Virus record (IMG/VR): IMGVR_UViG_3300009163_000099
Span: 1 to 35,143 of that record
Direction: 5' to 3' (one strand)
Length of the DNA stretch: 35,143 bases
Source of the DNA: a virus
Shown: positions 7,950 to 17,374 of the stretch, piece by piece
How the letters are laid out: every line of letters begins with the position of its first letter
Numbering within the stretch: the stretch's first letter is position 1
The notes under the pieces: model-generated
The model's database searches: none
What the model was told of the DNA's origin: nothing
Seen by the model: the letters and a program-made list of their open reading frames with translations, nothing else
Program-made: the position numbers and the translations under genes

Positions 7950-10900
7950 ATGGCAAATACAAATCCAAGTGGGTTGGACTTAAACGTAAGTCCATATTAT
8001 GACGATTATAATGAAGACAAGAAGTTTTCGAGAGTACTCTTTATTCCTGGACGTGCTGTTCAGGCTAGAGAGTTAACTCAAGCGCAAACTCTTCAGCAAG
8101 TACAAACACGTAGATTTGCTGAATACTTCTTTAAGCAAGGAGCACTTGTTGATGGATGCGAACAGAATTTAGACTTAAATCTAAATTATGTAAAGATTAA
8201 CTCCACATACAATGGTACCGAAGTTGCGGTAAGTGATTTTGAAGGTGAATATGTTTACGGTGCCAATACTGGCATTAAAGCATATGCTGGACTTGTTAGC
8301 GACATTGAGGGTGAAGATCCAAAAACGTTCTTCATCAACTACCAGAAGAATGGTTCAATTGTTCTAACAGTTAACAATGCACCAACAAATCTTGGAGTTG
8401 GAAATACAATTACATTCTCAACAGGAAATACTGCGACAATTGAAACTGGATTTATTGATCCAATTTCAGGCGCAAACAAAATTCTTGTTTCGAATGTAAC
8501 TGGAACATTGACAGTAACAACAGCACAAACAGTATCAAATACTGGAACTACAATTCCACTTAATGTTACTGCTGTTAGTAATAAAACTGCAAATACTGTA
8601 TTTGACAACAATGAAACTTTGTTTACGGAAAATGTAACGTCTAGAAAATACGCACAATCATTAACGACAGATGCGACTCAGTATGTTGTAGATGCTGGTC
8701 TTGCAACAGAACAGACGTATACAAAAGGATCAAAATTAACTTTAGCAGATGGTATCATTTATATCTCTGACTACTTTGTTAAACATGATAGTCAAACAAT
8801 TATTCTTGACAAGTATACAAATACTCCATCATATAAGATTGGTATCGTACCAAACAAATCTTATATCGATTATCTTGAAGATGCTACACTTGTTGATAAT
8901 GCACAGGGTACACCAAACTTCCAAGCGCCTGGTGCTGATAGACTTAAGATCGATACCGTATTAACTAAAATTGCGCTTAATGCGACAACAGATGAAAGTG
9001 AATTCATCAAAATTTTAGAAATTGAAGACGGTATTGCTAAAAAACGTAAGACAACTAACGTTGAAAGTAAACTTGAAGATGCGATGGCGCAGAGAACTTT
9101 CGAGGAATCTGGAGACTATGCAGTTACCGATCCTATCGTAACTGTGCGTGAACACTTATCGCAAGGCGACAATGGTGGTAGATATACAATGGATCAAAGT
9201 GGTAACAATAGTTTACTATTACTTGAAGTAGATCCATTCACATGTTATGTTTCTGGATACAGAAATCAACTTATTGCAAGAACACCAGTTGATTTGGTTA
9301 AAGGTTTGACAACTCAATACGTTGAACAAACAAAAACTCAAATGAACTATGGGCAGTACGTTGAAGTTAAAGAGTTAGTTGGCGCTTGGGACTTAATGGA
9401 AGGTACTAAGATTGATTTGTACGATACTGTACAATCAGTTATTACCGCAAACACATATTCTACTGCTACTGTAACTGGTTCTAAAATCGGTGAAGCAAGA
9501 GTTAGATCAATTGAATACGCAAGTGGTACACAAGGTACTGCCGCCGCAAGATACTATTTGTATTTGTACGAAGTCACAATGACAACATCTGGCAAAGTGT
9601 TTTCTGATGTGCGATCAATTTATGATTCTGCAACACCAAAACGCTTCTGTGACATTGTTTTAGATCCAAACGGCAATGCGGTATTAAACGAAACATCATA
9701 CAATTCTATGATTTTCCCATTGCCGTATAATGCGGTAAAAACAATTAGAAATACAGCACAAGATATTGAGACTGGTTTTAGATTTAAGAAAACATTCTCT
9801 GTAACATTCAGTTCAGGCGTTGCCACAATTGCAACAACCGATTCTTCAGAGAATTTTGTTGGTACAGGTTTACTAAGTAGCACTCAAGAAAATGAATACT
9901 ACATGGTTGTGATTAACAATGCTGGTGCAAACGTTGAAACTTCTGCATTGACTGGAACAGTATCCGCAACAAACGGTTCTATAGTTGTAAGTGGCTCAGG
10001 TACAGCATTTGCAACATCTTTGAATGTTGGCGACATTATCAAGTTCAACAGTCAGTCCCGTGTTATTCAATCTATTTCAAACAATACATATTTGACATTA
10101 GCGCAAGCCGCTACTGCAACTACAGTTGCAAATACGTTCACTAAGATTCTTCCTGCTGGCGTACCAATTTCATTGTCATCATTTGGTGGTTCTGGTGCCG
10201 CAAGATCAGTTAATGTTTCTTCACCTGGAACGGTTGTTATTGATATTAAAGAAGGTGCAACGTTTACTGCTGAAGTTATTGCTTCAATGGATAGAACAAA
10301 TGCGAGAGAAAAAAGAAAGACACTTGTATATCGAGCAACAGCAAACGTGAATCCAAGTACACATCCAAATGGCAAAATAGGTTCATTTGGATTAGGTATT
10401 GCTGACGTTTATCAATTACATGCTGTTTATCAGTCTTCAGACTTTAGCATTGCCGCAACGACAAGCAATACAAACGTTACTGCATATTACACGCTAGACA
10501 ATGGTCAACGTGACTATGCATATGAACATGCTACAATCACACCAGATACAGGATACACTCCAACTGGTAGATTACTTGCAGTATTCGACCACTTTACGCA
10601 TGACACTACACAGGGTCTTGGATATTGTTCAGTCGATTCATATCCAGTTGACGATACAGCAACATCTAATACAACAATTAATACTGCTGACATTCCAAAC
10701 TTCATATCTCCAATTACAAATAAAACATTTGTTTTGAGAGATAGTGTTGACTATAGACCAATTAAAACAGCAAACACTTCTTTGAATCCTGCTGATTTGG
10801 GAACATATCAAGTTCCAACTGGCGGTCTACACGTACCAAAACCGAATTCAGACTTTGAAGCAGATTTGATTTACTACAAAGGTAGAATTTCAAAAGTCTT

Positions 10901-13900
10901 CATCAACAGTCGTGGCGCATTTGGCGTTAACGATGGTGTACCATCTGCAACATCTGCACAAAAATCTTTGACACCACCTAAATTGCCTGACACTCTAGAG
11001 TTGGCAGAGATTACTGTTCCTCCATATCCTTCACAACCAAAAGATGTAAGAATTAAACTCTTGAGAAACAAGAGATACACAATGAAGGATATTGGACAGT
11101 TAAATGATCGTGTCGATAAGTTGGAATACTTTACTGCGCTAAACTTTTTAGAGAAGCAAGCGACAGAAAAAACTGAATTAGATGCTGACGGCATTGATAG
11201 ATTCAAGAATGGTATTCTTGTTGACCCATTCACAGGCTTTGCGGTATCAAACGTATTGAGCCCAGATTGGGGTGCCGCTATCAATAAATCTGAACGTTAT
11301 TTGACTTGCTTGCAAGAAAATACTAATGTTATTAGCATGGCGTATAATACAACGTTATCAACGACAACATTGAATACTGGTAGCAAAATCATGTTACCAT
11401 ACACAACAGAATCAGTTGCGGGTTTAACACAACCTTATGCATCTAAACAATTGCTTCTTGCTGGTGAATTAAACTTCATCTGGACTGGTGATATGGAAGT
11501 TACACCTTTCGGTGATAACTTTGTAGAAACATCCTATGATGCAACAAAAAATATTGTTTATGATGATACTGGTGATGCAGACAATTGGAGAGCATTAACA
11601 GCCGCATGGAATTCTGAAGTTGCACCGTTAAAAGAGCATTGGCTTGGCGGAACACAACAAACGAATCAAGTTGCTGGTTCTTCACAAACAACTATGGAAG
11701 GCAACTTTGCAGTTACTACTGCCGCCTTCCAAACAACACAATCCGTCTTCAATCAACTTGCGGGTGGTTCATTATCAACGACACCAAAACAAACTGTAAC
11801 TGGTGATAGAGTTGTTGATGTTAAAGTTGCATTGTACATGCGATCTAGAGATTTTATTATCAATGCAACTGGCATGAAAGATCAGGCTAGAGTATACGCA
11901 TTCTTTGATGGCATTGATGTTACAGCAAACTGTAAACAAATTAAGTTAACTGGCACAAAAACACTTGCACAGATTAATAATGCAAACTTTAGTAATGCTG
12001 GTATTATAAGTGGTGCAGGAACAGATTATACTGTTATTGCAGATGGTGCCTCATCACAAGCATTCCGTATTTTGAACAATGAAATTTATTTGTTGTTCAG
12101 AGTTCCAGCCAACAGTTTTAATGTTGGCCAGCGTGAATTCTTGATTACTGATAGTCCAACAAATTCTGAAGGCACTACATTAACTTCAGCAAGAAAAACA
12201 ATTTTTGCTACTGGTATCTCTCAAGTTAAGAGTCAGATTGCAATTAACTCACGCCCATTCAATGTGTCATTCAACGACACAAACAACATTCAAGTTGTTG
12301 GTAGAAAAGTGGTCTCATCAACTAGAAAAGAAATTTCTAGACAGTTTGTACCACCTCCACCCCCACCACAAAACTGGGATCCAGTATCACAGAGTTTCTA
12401 TGTGGACTCTGAGACATACCCACAAGGTTTCTATGTTGCGTCAATTGATTTATTCTTTAGAACAAAATCTTCAAACAACAATAGAAATGTGCGTGTGGAA
12501 ATACGTGAGATGATCAATGGATATCCAGGACCACAAGTAATTGGTATTGGCGATCATGCGCTTGTGAATAACGCAAACATTAAAGTTAGTGAAACTGCAA
12601 GTTTAGCAACAACGTTTACATTTAGAAATCCAATCTATTTGTCTCCAGGAAATGAATACGCATTTACAATCAAACCAGAAAACAATGATCCAGATTTTGC
12701 AATTTGGGTAGCAGAACTTGGTGCGATTGACGTTACAAATCCCGAAACAAATACTAGAATTGAATCTGCATACAATACTGGTGTGCTATTCACATCTTCA
12801 AATGATAAGACATGGTCTGCTAGACAAAATCTTGATGTTAAATTCACAATGAAGATTTGTAACTTTGGTACAACTGCTAAAGTTGCATATCTTTCAAATC
12901 TTGGAACATCAACAGCAATTCCATACGATGCATTACATCCTTTCATTGGAGATCAAGTACTTCCAGGTACAAATATTCTATATGAAATTGTAACTGCTGA
13001 CGCATCATATAATCTTGATGCAACATATCGTGAAATTAAAAACTTTGAGAGACTTATTCTTCCATCTAGAAAACAAATTTCTACATCAACGGCAGAAACA
13101 ACTCAAGGAATTAAATCTCTTTCATTGAGAGCAACGTTAAGCACGATAAACCAATATATCACACCATATATTGATAATGAAAATATTGGTTTCAACTTAA
13201 CACGTAACATCATTAATAACAGCCTAAGCACAGCAATTGCTGGTACTATTACATATTCTTCAAGCAATAACATTGTTGTTGGTTCTGGAACAGATTTCTC
13301 CAATACAATTTTTGCTGGCGAATACGCATACTTCGGTGATGAATATCGTAGAATTCAATCAGTTACAAATAATGTATACATGACTGTATCTACGAATTTC
13401 ACTACATCAAATGCGGCAAGTCAAACCATGACAATTCGCAATGAAGAGAATCCTTCTGGACCATACGCATCCGATTCTAGATATATAACTAGAGTTGTTA
13501 CATTGAATGATGGATTTGAAGCATCAGACTTAAGCGTTTACTTGAGAGTGAATCGCCCACCAGGAACAGGCATTCAAGTTTATTGCAAACTTTTGAATGA
13601 GAATGATTCCGATAGTTTTGATAACAAGTTCTATACTCTTATGAGTTTAGATGGCACAGAAAACTTCACGCTAAATGCGGATGAGTTTAAAGAAGAACGT
13701 TATGTTGTTCCTTCTGTAGCAAAAACTGGTGGTTCCGAATTGTTAAGCGGCACGATTGCAGTTTACAGCGCAAACACACAAGTCAATGGTACTTCCACTA
13801 AGTTCTTAGAACAATTGAAGATCGGTGATACTATTGCAGTAGGAACAGCAAGAACAGAACGTGTGATTGCGACAATTGCAAATAACACTAATATGACTGT

Positions 13901-14093
13901 TGAAAGTGTATTTGGTGGTACTTCAACTGGACAAGATTTCTATAAAGTATTGAACAATCAAGTTGCTTACACAACACCTGATGGCAGAACATTTAATGGA
14001 TTTAAATATTTTGCAGTTAAGATTGTGTTTACGTCAAGTAGTCCAAATTCTGCACCTAAAGTTAAAGATTTGAGAGCATTGGCATTAGCATGA
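7950..14093 (+). CDS. giant DUF4815-type virion structural protein (baseplate/fibre)
   Basis: A 2047-aa protein starting 10 bases after gp8. Residues about 12-75 (SPYYDDYNEDKKFSRVLFIP, then GRAVQARELTQAQTLQQVQ and FKQGALVDG) are the hallmark opening of the DUF4815 family of phage structural proteins. A hexaproline linker near residue 1465 is followed by NWDPVSQSFYVD and a jelly-roll-like segment (FFRTKS, VRVEIREMINGYPGP, YLSPGNEYAF), matching the 'DPLAQTF' domain of giant cyanophage T4-like structural proteins. Three copies of a GTxF / VGD / NNTxMTV module occur near residues 668-727, 1764-1820 and 1933-1993. It occupies the place of T4 genes 9-12 and probably forms a baseplate-attached fibre or fibre adaptor; the role is inferred. 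Its stop overlaps the next start (ATGA). Confidence 0.88.
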   Translation: MANTNPSGLDLNVSPYYDDYNEDKKFSRVLFIPGRAVQARELTQAQTLQQVQTRRFAEYFFKQGALVDGCEQNLDLNLNYVKINSTYNGTEVAVSDFEGEYVYGANTGIKAYAGLVSDIEGEDPKTFFINYQKNGSIVLTVNNAPTNLGVGNTITFSTGNTATIETGFIDPISGANKILVSNVTGTLTVTTAQTVSNTGTTIPLNVTAVSNKTANTVFDNNETLFTENVTSRKYAQSLTTDATQYVVDAGLATEQTYTKGSKLTLADGIIYISDYFVKHDSQTIILDKYTNTPSYKIGIVPNKSYIDYLEDATLVDNAQGTPNFQAPGADRLKIDTVLTKIALNATTDESEFIKILEIEDGIAKKRKTTNVESKLEDAMAQRTFEESGDYAVTDPIVTVREHLSQGDNGGRYTMDQSGNNSLLLLEVDPFTCYVSGYRNQLIARTPVDLVKGLTTQYVEQTKTQMNYGQYVEVKELVGAWDLMEGTKIDLYDTVQSVITANTYSTATVTGSKIGEARVRSIEYASGTQGTAAARYYLYLYEVTMTTSGKVFSDVRSIYDSATPKRFCDIVLDPNGNAVLNETSYNSMIFPLPYNAVKTIRNTAQDIETGFRFKKTFSVTFSSGVATIATTDSSENFVGTGLLSSTQENEYYMVVINNAGANVETSALTGTVSATNGSIVVSGSGTAFATSLNVGDIIKFNSQSRVIQSISNNTYLTLAQAATATTVANTFTKILPAGVPISLSSFGGSGAARSVNVSSPGTVVIDIKEGATFTAEVIASMDRTNAREKRKTLVYRATANVNPSTHPNGKIGSFGLGIADVYQLHAVYQSSDFSIAATTSNTNVTAYYTLDNGQRDYAYEHATITPDTGYTPTGRLLAVFDHFTHDTTQGLGYCSVDSYPVDDTATSNTTINTADIPNFISPITNKTFVLRDSVDYRPIKTANTSLNPADLGTYQVPTGGLHVPKPNSDFEADLIYYKGRISKVFINSRGAFGVNDGVPSATSAQKSLTPPKLPDTLELAEITVPPYPSQPKDVRIKLLRNKRYTMKDIGQLNDRVDKLEYFTALNFLEKQATEKTELDADGIDRFKNGILVDPFTGFAVSNVLSPDWGAAINKSERYLTCLQENTNVISMAYNTTLSTTTLNTGSKIMLPYTTESVAGLTQPYASKQLLLAGELNFIWTGDMEVTPFGDNFVETSYDATKNIVYDDTGDADNWRALTAAWNSEVAPLKEHWLGGTQQTNQVAGSSQTTMEGNFAVTTAAFQTTQSVFNQLAGGSLSTTPKQTVTGDRVVDVKVALYMRSRDFIINATGMKDQARVYAFFDGIDVTANCKQIKLTGTKTLAQINNANFSNAGIISGAGTDYTVIADGASSQAFRILNNEIYLLFRVPANSFNVGQREFLITDSPTNSEGTTLTSARKTIFATGISQVKSQIAINSRPFNVSFNDTNNIQVVGRKVVSSTRKEISRQFVPPPPPPQNWDPVSQSFYVDSETYPQGFYVASIDLFFRTKSSNNNRNVRVEIREMINGYPGPQVIGIGDHALVNNANIKVSETASLATTFTFRNPIYLSPGNEYAFTIKPENNDPDFAIWVAELGAIDVTNPETNTRIESAYNTGVLFTSSNDKTWSARQNLDVKFTMKICNFGTTAKVAYLSNLGTSTAIPYDALHPFIGDQVLPGTNILYEIVTADASYNLDATYREIKNFERLILPSRKQISTSTAETTQGIKSLSLRATLSTINQYITPYIDNENIGFNLTRNIINNSLSTAIAGTITYSSSNNIVVGSGTDFSNTIFAGEYAYFGDEYRRIQSVTNNVYMTVSTNFTTSNAASQTMTIRNEENPSGPYASDSRYITRVVTLNDGFEASDLSVYLRVNRPPGTGIQVYCKLLNENDSDSFDNKFYTLMSLDGTENFTLNADEFKEERYVVPSVAKTGGSELLSGTIAVYSANTQVNGTSTKFLEQLKIGDTIAVGTARTERVIATIANNTNMTVESVFGGTSTGQDFYKVLNNQVAYTTPDGRTFNGFKYFAVKIVFTSSSPNSAPKVKDLRALALA

Positions 14094-14335
14094 TTATTCC
14101 GTCAAAATTGAAAATCATTGATCCAGTTCGAGGCTTCACAGAACGTGAAGCCGGGTCTAAAGCAATCCTAAATACGGATGTAGATTCTCTATTGAAATAC
14201 AAAATTCAAAAGAGACAAATGTCCGATATAAATAGACATAGGCAAGAATTAAGTTCTGTTAGGACTGAAATAGATCAAATTAAATCTGATTTGGGTGAGA
14301 TAAAACAATTATTATTACAAATCAATAAAAATTAA
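14090..14335 (+). CDS. small coiled-coil protein between giant structural protein and tail fibre
   Basis: An 81-aa protein begins in an ATGA overlap with the giant structural gene. The first part contains LKIIDPVRGFTEREAGSKAI and the second half (about 30-80) is charged and heptad-like (LSSVRTEIDQIKSDLGEIKQ then LLLQI), predicting a short coiled coil. I do not recognise a family. Size, coupling and location suggest a fibre chaperone, a trimerisation partner or a connector between the giant protein and the fibre, but nothing in the sequence decides this. The gene also contains an exact TATAAATA octamer that may serve the next gene. Confidence 0.72.
   Translation: MIIPSKLKIIDPVRGFTEREAGSKAILNTDVDSLLKYKIQKRQMSDINRHRQELSSVRTEIDQIKSDLGEIKQLLLQINKN
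14227..14234 (+). promoter_or_regulatory. possible intragenic late promoter for the tail fibre gene
   Basis: An exact TATAAATA lies inside the small coiled-coil gene, 113 bases upstream of the tail fibre ATG. T4 late promoters can be intragenic and need only this octamer, but an AT-rich gene can contain it by chance. Confidence 0.4.
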
Positions 14336-14346
14336 GAGAGACAAGC

Positions 14347-15279
14347 ATGGCAATCACGCAAGTTCAACTATCGAACACGTTTAATGATTTCAGAACAAGT
14401 TTCAATGACGCCGCAAATGTCATTAACTATTTTGATACAACATTATTGACGGGTACACTTACAGTAAATAATACTGCAACACTTTTAGGAACAACAGAAT
14501 CCACATCTATTAGTACAGGTGCAGTTGTTGCATCTGGTGGTGTTGGTATTGCTAAGAATTTATATGTTGGCGGTATAGTTGATATTAGTGGTAGTACACA
14601 ATCTACATCTAACAGCACTGGTGCATTGATTGTAGATGGCGGTGTGGGTATTGTAAAAAATGCATACATTAGTGGTAATACTGTCATCACAGACACTACA
14701 GATTCAACAAGTAGTACAACAGGATCATTACGCACTTCAGGTGGTGCGGGTGTTGCTAAATCGCTTTTTGTTGGTGGTATTGTTGATATTTCTGATACTA
14801 CACAGTCAACAGGCATCACATCTGGTGCATTGATTGTTGATGGTGGCGCAGGTATTGCTAAGAACGTATACGTTGGTGGTGACATGCAAGTTACAGGTAA
14901 CTTGACAATTCTTGGTTCCAACTCTTCAATCAGCACAACTCAAGTTAACATTGAAGATAACATGTTGCAGATTGCAAATAACAATACTGCAAACACAGTT
15001 GACATTGGTTTCTTCGGGCAATACAGCGATGGTTCTGGCAACTTACACTCAGGTTTCTTCAGAGATGCTTCTGATGGTATTTGGAAATTGTTTAAGGGAT
15101 ATAACGTTGAACCCTCAACAACAATTAGTCTGACTGCTAACGGATATCTATACGCAAACTTGTTAGTTGATACAATTTCTGCACAGACTGCATTGGTACT
15201 AGGTAGCACGACTTTTACACAATCGAATATCGCAACTACAGGTAAAGCAATTGCAATGGCAATTGTGTTTGGTGGTTAA
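14347..15279 (+). CDS. repeat-built tail fibre protein
   Basis: This 310-aa protein has four tandem repeats of about 33-35 residues between roughly residues 50 and 190. Each has the form [TD]x[ST]TS-x-x-TGA-[LV]-[IV]-x-[DS]GG-[VA]-GIAKN-[LV]-YVGG followed by a short VDIS/VTG turn. This repeat is typical of trimeric beta-structured fibre shafts in phages of aquatic bacteria. The N-terminus (QLSNTFNDFRTSFNDAANVI) may be the attachment part. The C-terminal third (DNMLQIANNNTANTVDIGFF, QYSDGSGNLHSGFFRD) resembles fibre tip or chaperone-free distal domains often seen in such fibres. An AGAGAGA sequence before the ATG may act as a weak ribosome binding site. Likely involved in host recognition. Confidence 0.85.
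   Translation: MAITQVQLSNTFNDFRTSFNDAANVINYFDTTLLTGTLTVNNTATLLGTTESTSISTGAVVASGGVGIAKNLYVGGIVDISGSTQSTSNSTGALIVDGGVGIVKNAYISGNTVITDTTDSTSSTTGSLRTSGGAGVAKSLFVGGIVDISDTTQSTGITSGALIVDGGAGIAKNVYVGGDMQVTGNLTILGSNSSISTTQVNIEDNMLQIANNNTANTVDIGFFGQYSDGSGNLHSGFFRDASDGIWKLFKGYNVEPSTTISLTANGYLYANLLVDTISAQTALVLGSTTFTQSNIATTGKAIAMAIVFGG
14520..14920 (+). repeat. tandem repeats of about 100 bases inside the tail fibre gene
   Basis: Four imperfect in-frame copies encode the TGA-L-I-V-D-GG-VGIAKN-YVGG unit. Short identical blocks recur at the DNA level (for example ggtgcattgattgt and ggtattgctaagaa), making this a candidate site for copy-number change by recombination. Confidence 0.75.
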
Positions 15280-15288
15280 CATTTGTCG

Positions 15289-15296
15289 TATAAATA
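15289..15296 (+). promoter_or_regulatory. T4-like late promoter TATAAATA before 117-aa virion protein
   Basis: An exact TATAAATA lies in the 45-base gap after the tail fibre gene, 29 bases before the next ATG, followed by the ribosome binding site AGAGGAA at about 15311-15317. Confidence 0.85.
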
Positions 15297-15324
15297 CATA
15301 AAATAATTCAAAGAGGAAATTAAC

Positions 15325-15678
15325 ATGGCAAATCCAAATATCGTAAGTGTCGCAACAATTAATGGTAACACAGCAGTCGCAAACGTCACAACAGTCATAT
15401 CTACTTTAGTTACTAATTCTGCGGCAAGTGGTAAAGTTTACAAAGTAAACGCATTATACTTAACTAATGTTACTTCTGGTACTACTGCATACGCAAACGT
15501 TGACATTGTAAGATCAACTGCTAGTTACAAATTAATAAACAGCATGGATGTTCCATACAAAGCAACAATTGACGCAATTTCAAAATCTTTATATTTGCTT
15601 GAAGGTGATACATTAAGAGTCCAAGCGGCTACTAATAGCACAATTCAAGCAATTTGTTCTTTCGAGGAGATTTCTTAA
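15325..15678 (+). CDS. conserved small virion structural protein
   Basis: This 117-aa protein (MANPNIVSVATINGNTAVAN, then SGKVYKVNALYLTNV and LLEGDTLRVQA) belongs, from memory, to a small all-beta protein family repeatedly found next to fibre genes in T4-like cyanophage and pelagiphage genomes and detected in virions. The pattern looks like a compact beta-sandwich: strand-rich, low in charge, with 'EGDTLRVQA' near the end as in phage decoration or fibre-associated proteins. It has its own late promoter. Its stop overlaps the start of the glycine-rich gene (TAATG), so the two products are likely made together. No enzymatic residues are evident. Confidence 0.75.
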   Translation: MANPNIVSVATINGNTAVANVTTVISTLVTNSAASGKVYKVNALYLTNVTSGTTAYANVDIVRSTASYKLINSMDVPYKATIDAISKSLYLLEGDTLRVQAATNSTIQAICSFEEIS

Positions 15679-16904
15679 TGGCTATTAATTCAGCATTTAT
15701 TTGGAGTTTAAAAGATATCAATAAAGCAAAGGGTAATTTTACTTATCCAACTGCTGGTTTTGATCTTGAATATATCGTTGTTGGTGGTGGTGGCGCTGGA
15801 GGTTCTATAGGATATCCAACACCAAGCCCAGCAAACGGCGACAAAGGTGGCGGCGGCGGTGCTGGTGGCTTTCTGACAAACGAAGGTAGCACAGCATTCC
15901 CAGTCATTTCAGGCGTAACATATACTGTCACAATCGGTGCTGGAGGTACTGTTACCTCCACAACCGGTGCAACATCGGGCGCAAATACAACTTGGAACGA
16001 TGGCGGTCTAGGGGGCGCAAACTCGGTACTTGCTTGGGGTGGCGGTGGCGGAGGTGGCTACGCAAACGTAACTTCTTTCGGTGTCGCTAGACCCCACCAA
16101 GGCAGAGATGGTAATGTGTCCACAGGTTATCGTTGGGGTGGCAATGGCGCATCTGGCGGTGGTGGAGGCGGTGGGTGGCATTGGGGCGTTGATGGCGGTG
16201 AGGCTATGTTAGTGCCTAACATAGCGAGCGCAAACGCCCTCTATCCATTAGGTGTTGGATATACTTATACTTACTATCCAGCGCCACAAATTCCAAGCCC
16301 ACCGACACCTTTGGCAAGAATCGGTTTACAAGGAAATTTTGGCGGCACTGGTGGTTCCTATGGAACACACGGCGGAGGTGGCGGAGGTGGCGCCGGAGGC
16401 TTTGGAATTAACGCATTAACCGGACCGGCTAACGCTTATATAGGTGCCGACAACGCCGCTGGTGGTATAGGTCGATTAGGCTTTGATGGAAACTATTATG
16501 CTGGTGGCGGTGGTGGCGGTCTGCAAATTTCAAGTCCTACTGTTTCACTGGGAAATACTACGGTAGCGGCCGGCGGCGCTGGCGGTGGCGGTAATGGCGC
16601 ATTGTGGGTGAGGCCAGCAAACCCACTCGGTTGGCAAGCCACACAAACAAATCCAGCGCCAACAGGATTCCGCCAGTCTGCTGGAACTGCAAACAGAGGT
16701 GGCGGTGGAGGTGGTGCGGTCACCAACAATTCCGACCCAGTCAATCCAAATGTTACTGGTTTGAACGGTGGCTCAGGTGTTGTTATCCTACGATACTTAG
16801 CAAGTACTCCTGATGCATCTGGAACAACAGGTAGTCCATCACTTTCAACTTCTGGTGGTTACAAGTATTATACATTTACTGCTTCAGGCACTATCTTCTG
16901 GTAA
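15678..16904 (+). CDS. glycine-rich fibre/adhesin protein
   Basis: The ATG at 15678 was chosen over the in-frame ATG at 15654 because it overlaps the upstream stop (TAATG), follows a GAGGAG site at a normal distance and gives the phage-typical start MAINSAF. The 408-aa product has glycine runs (IVVGGGGAGG, GGGGGAGGF, GGGGGGGY, GGGGGGGW, GGGGGGGAGG and others) separated by short hydrophobic loops, and ends in GGSGVVILRYL, the usual close of phage glycine-rich (Gly_rich-type) domains. Such proteins resemble the polyglycine-helix adhesin tips of T-even gp38 type, so a receptor-binding tip is plausible. The coding DNA is visibly richer in G and C than its neighbours because of the glycine codons. 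Confidence 0.8.
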   Translation: MAINSAFIWSLKDINKAKGNFTYPTAGFDLEYIVVGGGGAGGSIGYPTPSPANGDKGGGGGAGGFLTNEGSTAFPVISGVTYTVTIGAGGTVTSTTGATSGANTTWNDGGLGGANSVLAWGGGGGGGYANVTSFGVARPHQGRDGNVSTGYRWGGNGASGGGGGGGWHWGVDGGEAMLVPNIASANALYPLGVGYTYTYYPAPQIPSPPTPLARIGLQGNFGGTGGSYGTHGGGGGGGAGGFGINALTGPANAYIGADNAAGGIGRLGFDGNYYAGGGGGGLQISSPTVSLGNTTVAAGGAGGGGNGALWVRPANPLGWQATQTNPAPTGFRQSAGTANRGGGGGGAVTNNSDPVNPNVTGLNGGSGVVILRYLASTPDASGTTGSPSLSTSGGYKYYTFTASGTIFW

Positions 16905-16913
16905 GGAAATAAA

Positions 16914-17357
16914 ATGGCGCATTTTGCACAATTAGATGAAAATAATGTTGTTATTGATGTTATCGTTATAGATAATTCTGTTACGCATAGTCACACAATT
17001 GCAAATGGTGATGAATCTGAAGAACGTGGTATTGCTTTCTGCAAACAACTTCGTGGTGAAGACACACGTTGGGTTCAAACTAGTTATAATAGAAAGTTTA
17101 GAAAACATTTTGCACAACTCGGATATACATATAGTGAGGGACTTGATGCATTCATTGCACCATGTCCAGTGACTGGATACATACTAAACAATGAAACATG
17201 TGAGTGGGAATGTCCAGTTGCACCTCCAGATACAGCAAATAGATACTTATGGAATGGAACTGAATATGTGCTAGATGAAAGCGTTGTATTAATGAGAACT
17301 CCAGTTGCATATTTAAATCCATTTACGAATGAACCTGGACCTAACAATCCGTTTTAA
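16914..17357 (+). CDS. conserved aquatic-phage protein of unknown function (MAHFAQLDENN family)
   Basis: This 147-aa protein begins MAHFAQLDENNVVIDVIVID and contains RGIAFCKQLRGEDTRWVQTS, NFRK-like KFRKHFAQLGYTY, a CPVTGYILNNETCEWECPV stretch and a proline-rich end. I recognise this layout from many T4-like phages of marine and freshwater bacteria, where it lies near tail fibre genes. Its function is unknown. It has three cysteines near residues 82-100 (PCP, ETCEWEC), which may bind metal or form contacts. The gene starts 9 bases after the glycine-rich gene with an AAGGAA site. A fibre-associated or fibre-assembly role is inference from location. Confidence 0.72.
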   Translation: MAHFAQLDENNVVIDVIVIDNSVTHSHTIANGDESEERGIAFCKQLRGEDTRWVQTSYNRKFRKHFAQLGYTYSEGLDAFIAPCPVTGYILNNETCEWECPVAPPDTANRYLWNGTEYVLDESVVLMRTPVAYLNPFTNEPGPNNPF

Positions 17358-17374
17358 TTATAAGGAATAATAAT

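Noticed and set aside
7950-14093. Frameshift or fused genes explaining the 2047-aa frame
   Set aside because: The frame is continuous, and giant DUF4815-type proteins of about this size with the same N- and C-terminal signatures are normal in aquatic T4-like phages.
14520-14920. CRISPR-like direct repeats
   Set aside because: The repeats are in frame, imperfect and of coding origin in a fibre gene, with no spacer-like unique segments of constant length.
14427-14936. 169-aa open frame on the minus strand opposite the tail fibre
   Set aside because: It is a by-product of the repeats and codon use of the real fibre gene; no ribosome binding site, no recognisable domain and no other minus-strand genes.
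15654-15677. Upstream in-frame ATG for the glycine-rich protein (adds MFFRGDFL)
   Set aside because: It lies inside the previous gene with no ribosome binding site; the ATG at 15678 has GAGGAG and a TAATG overlap.
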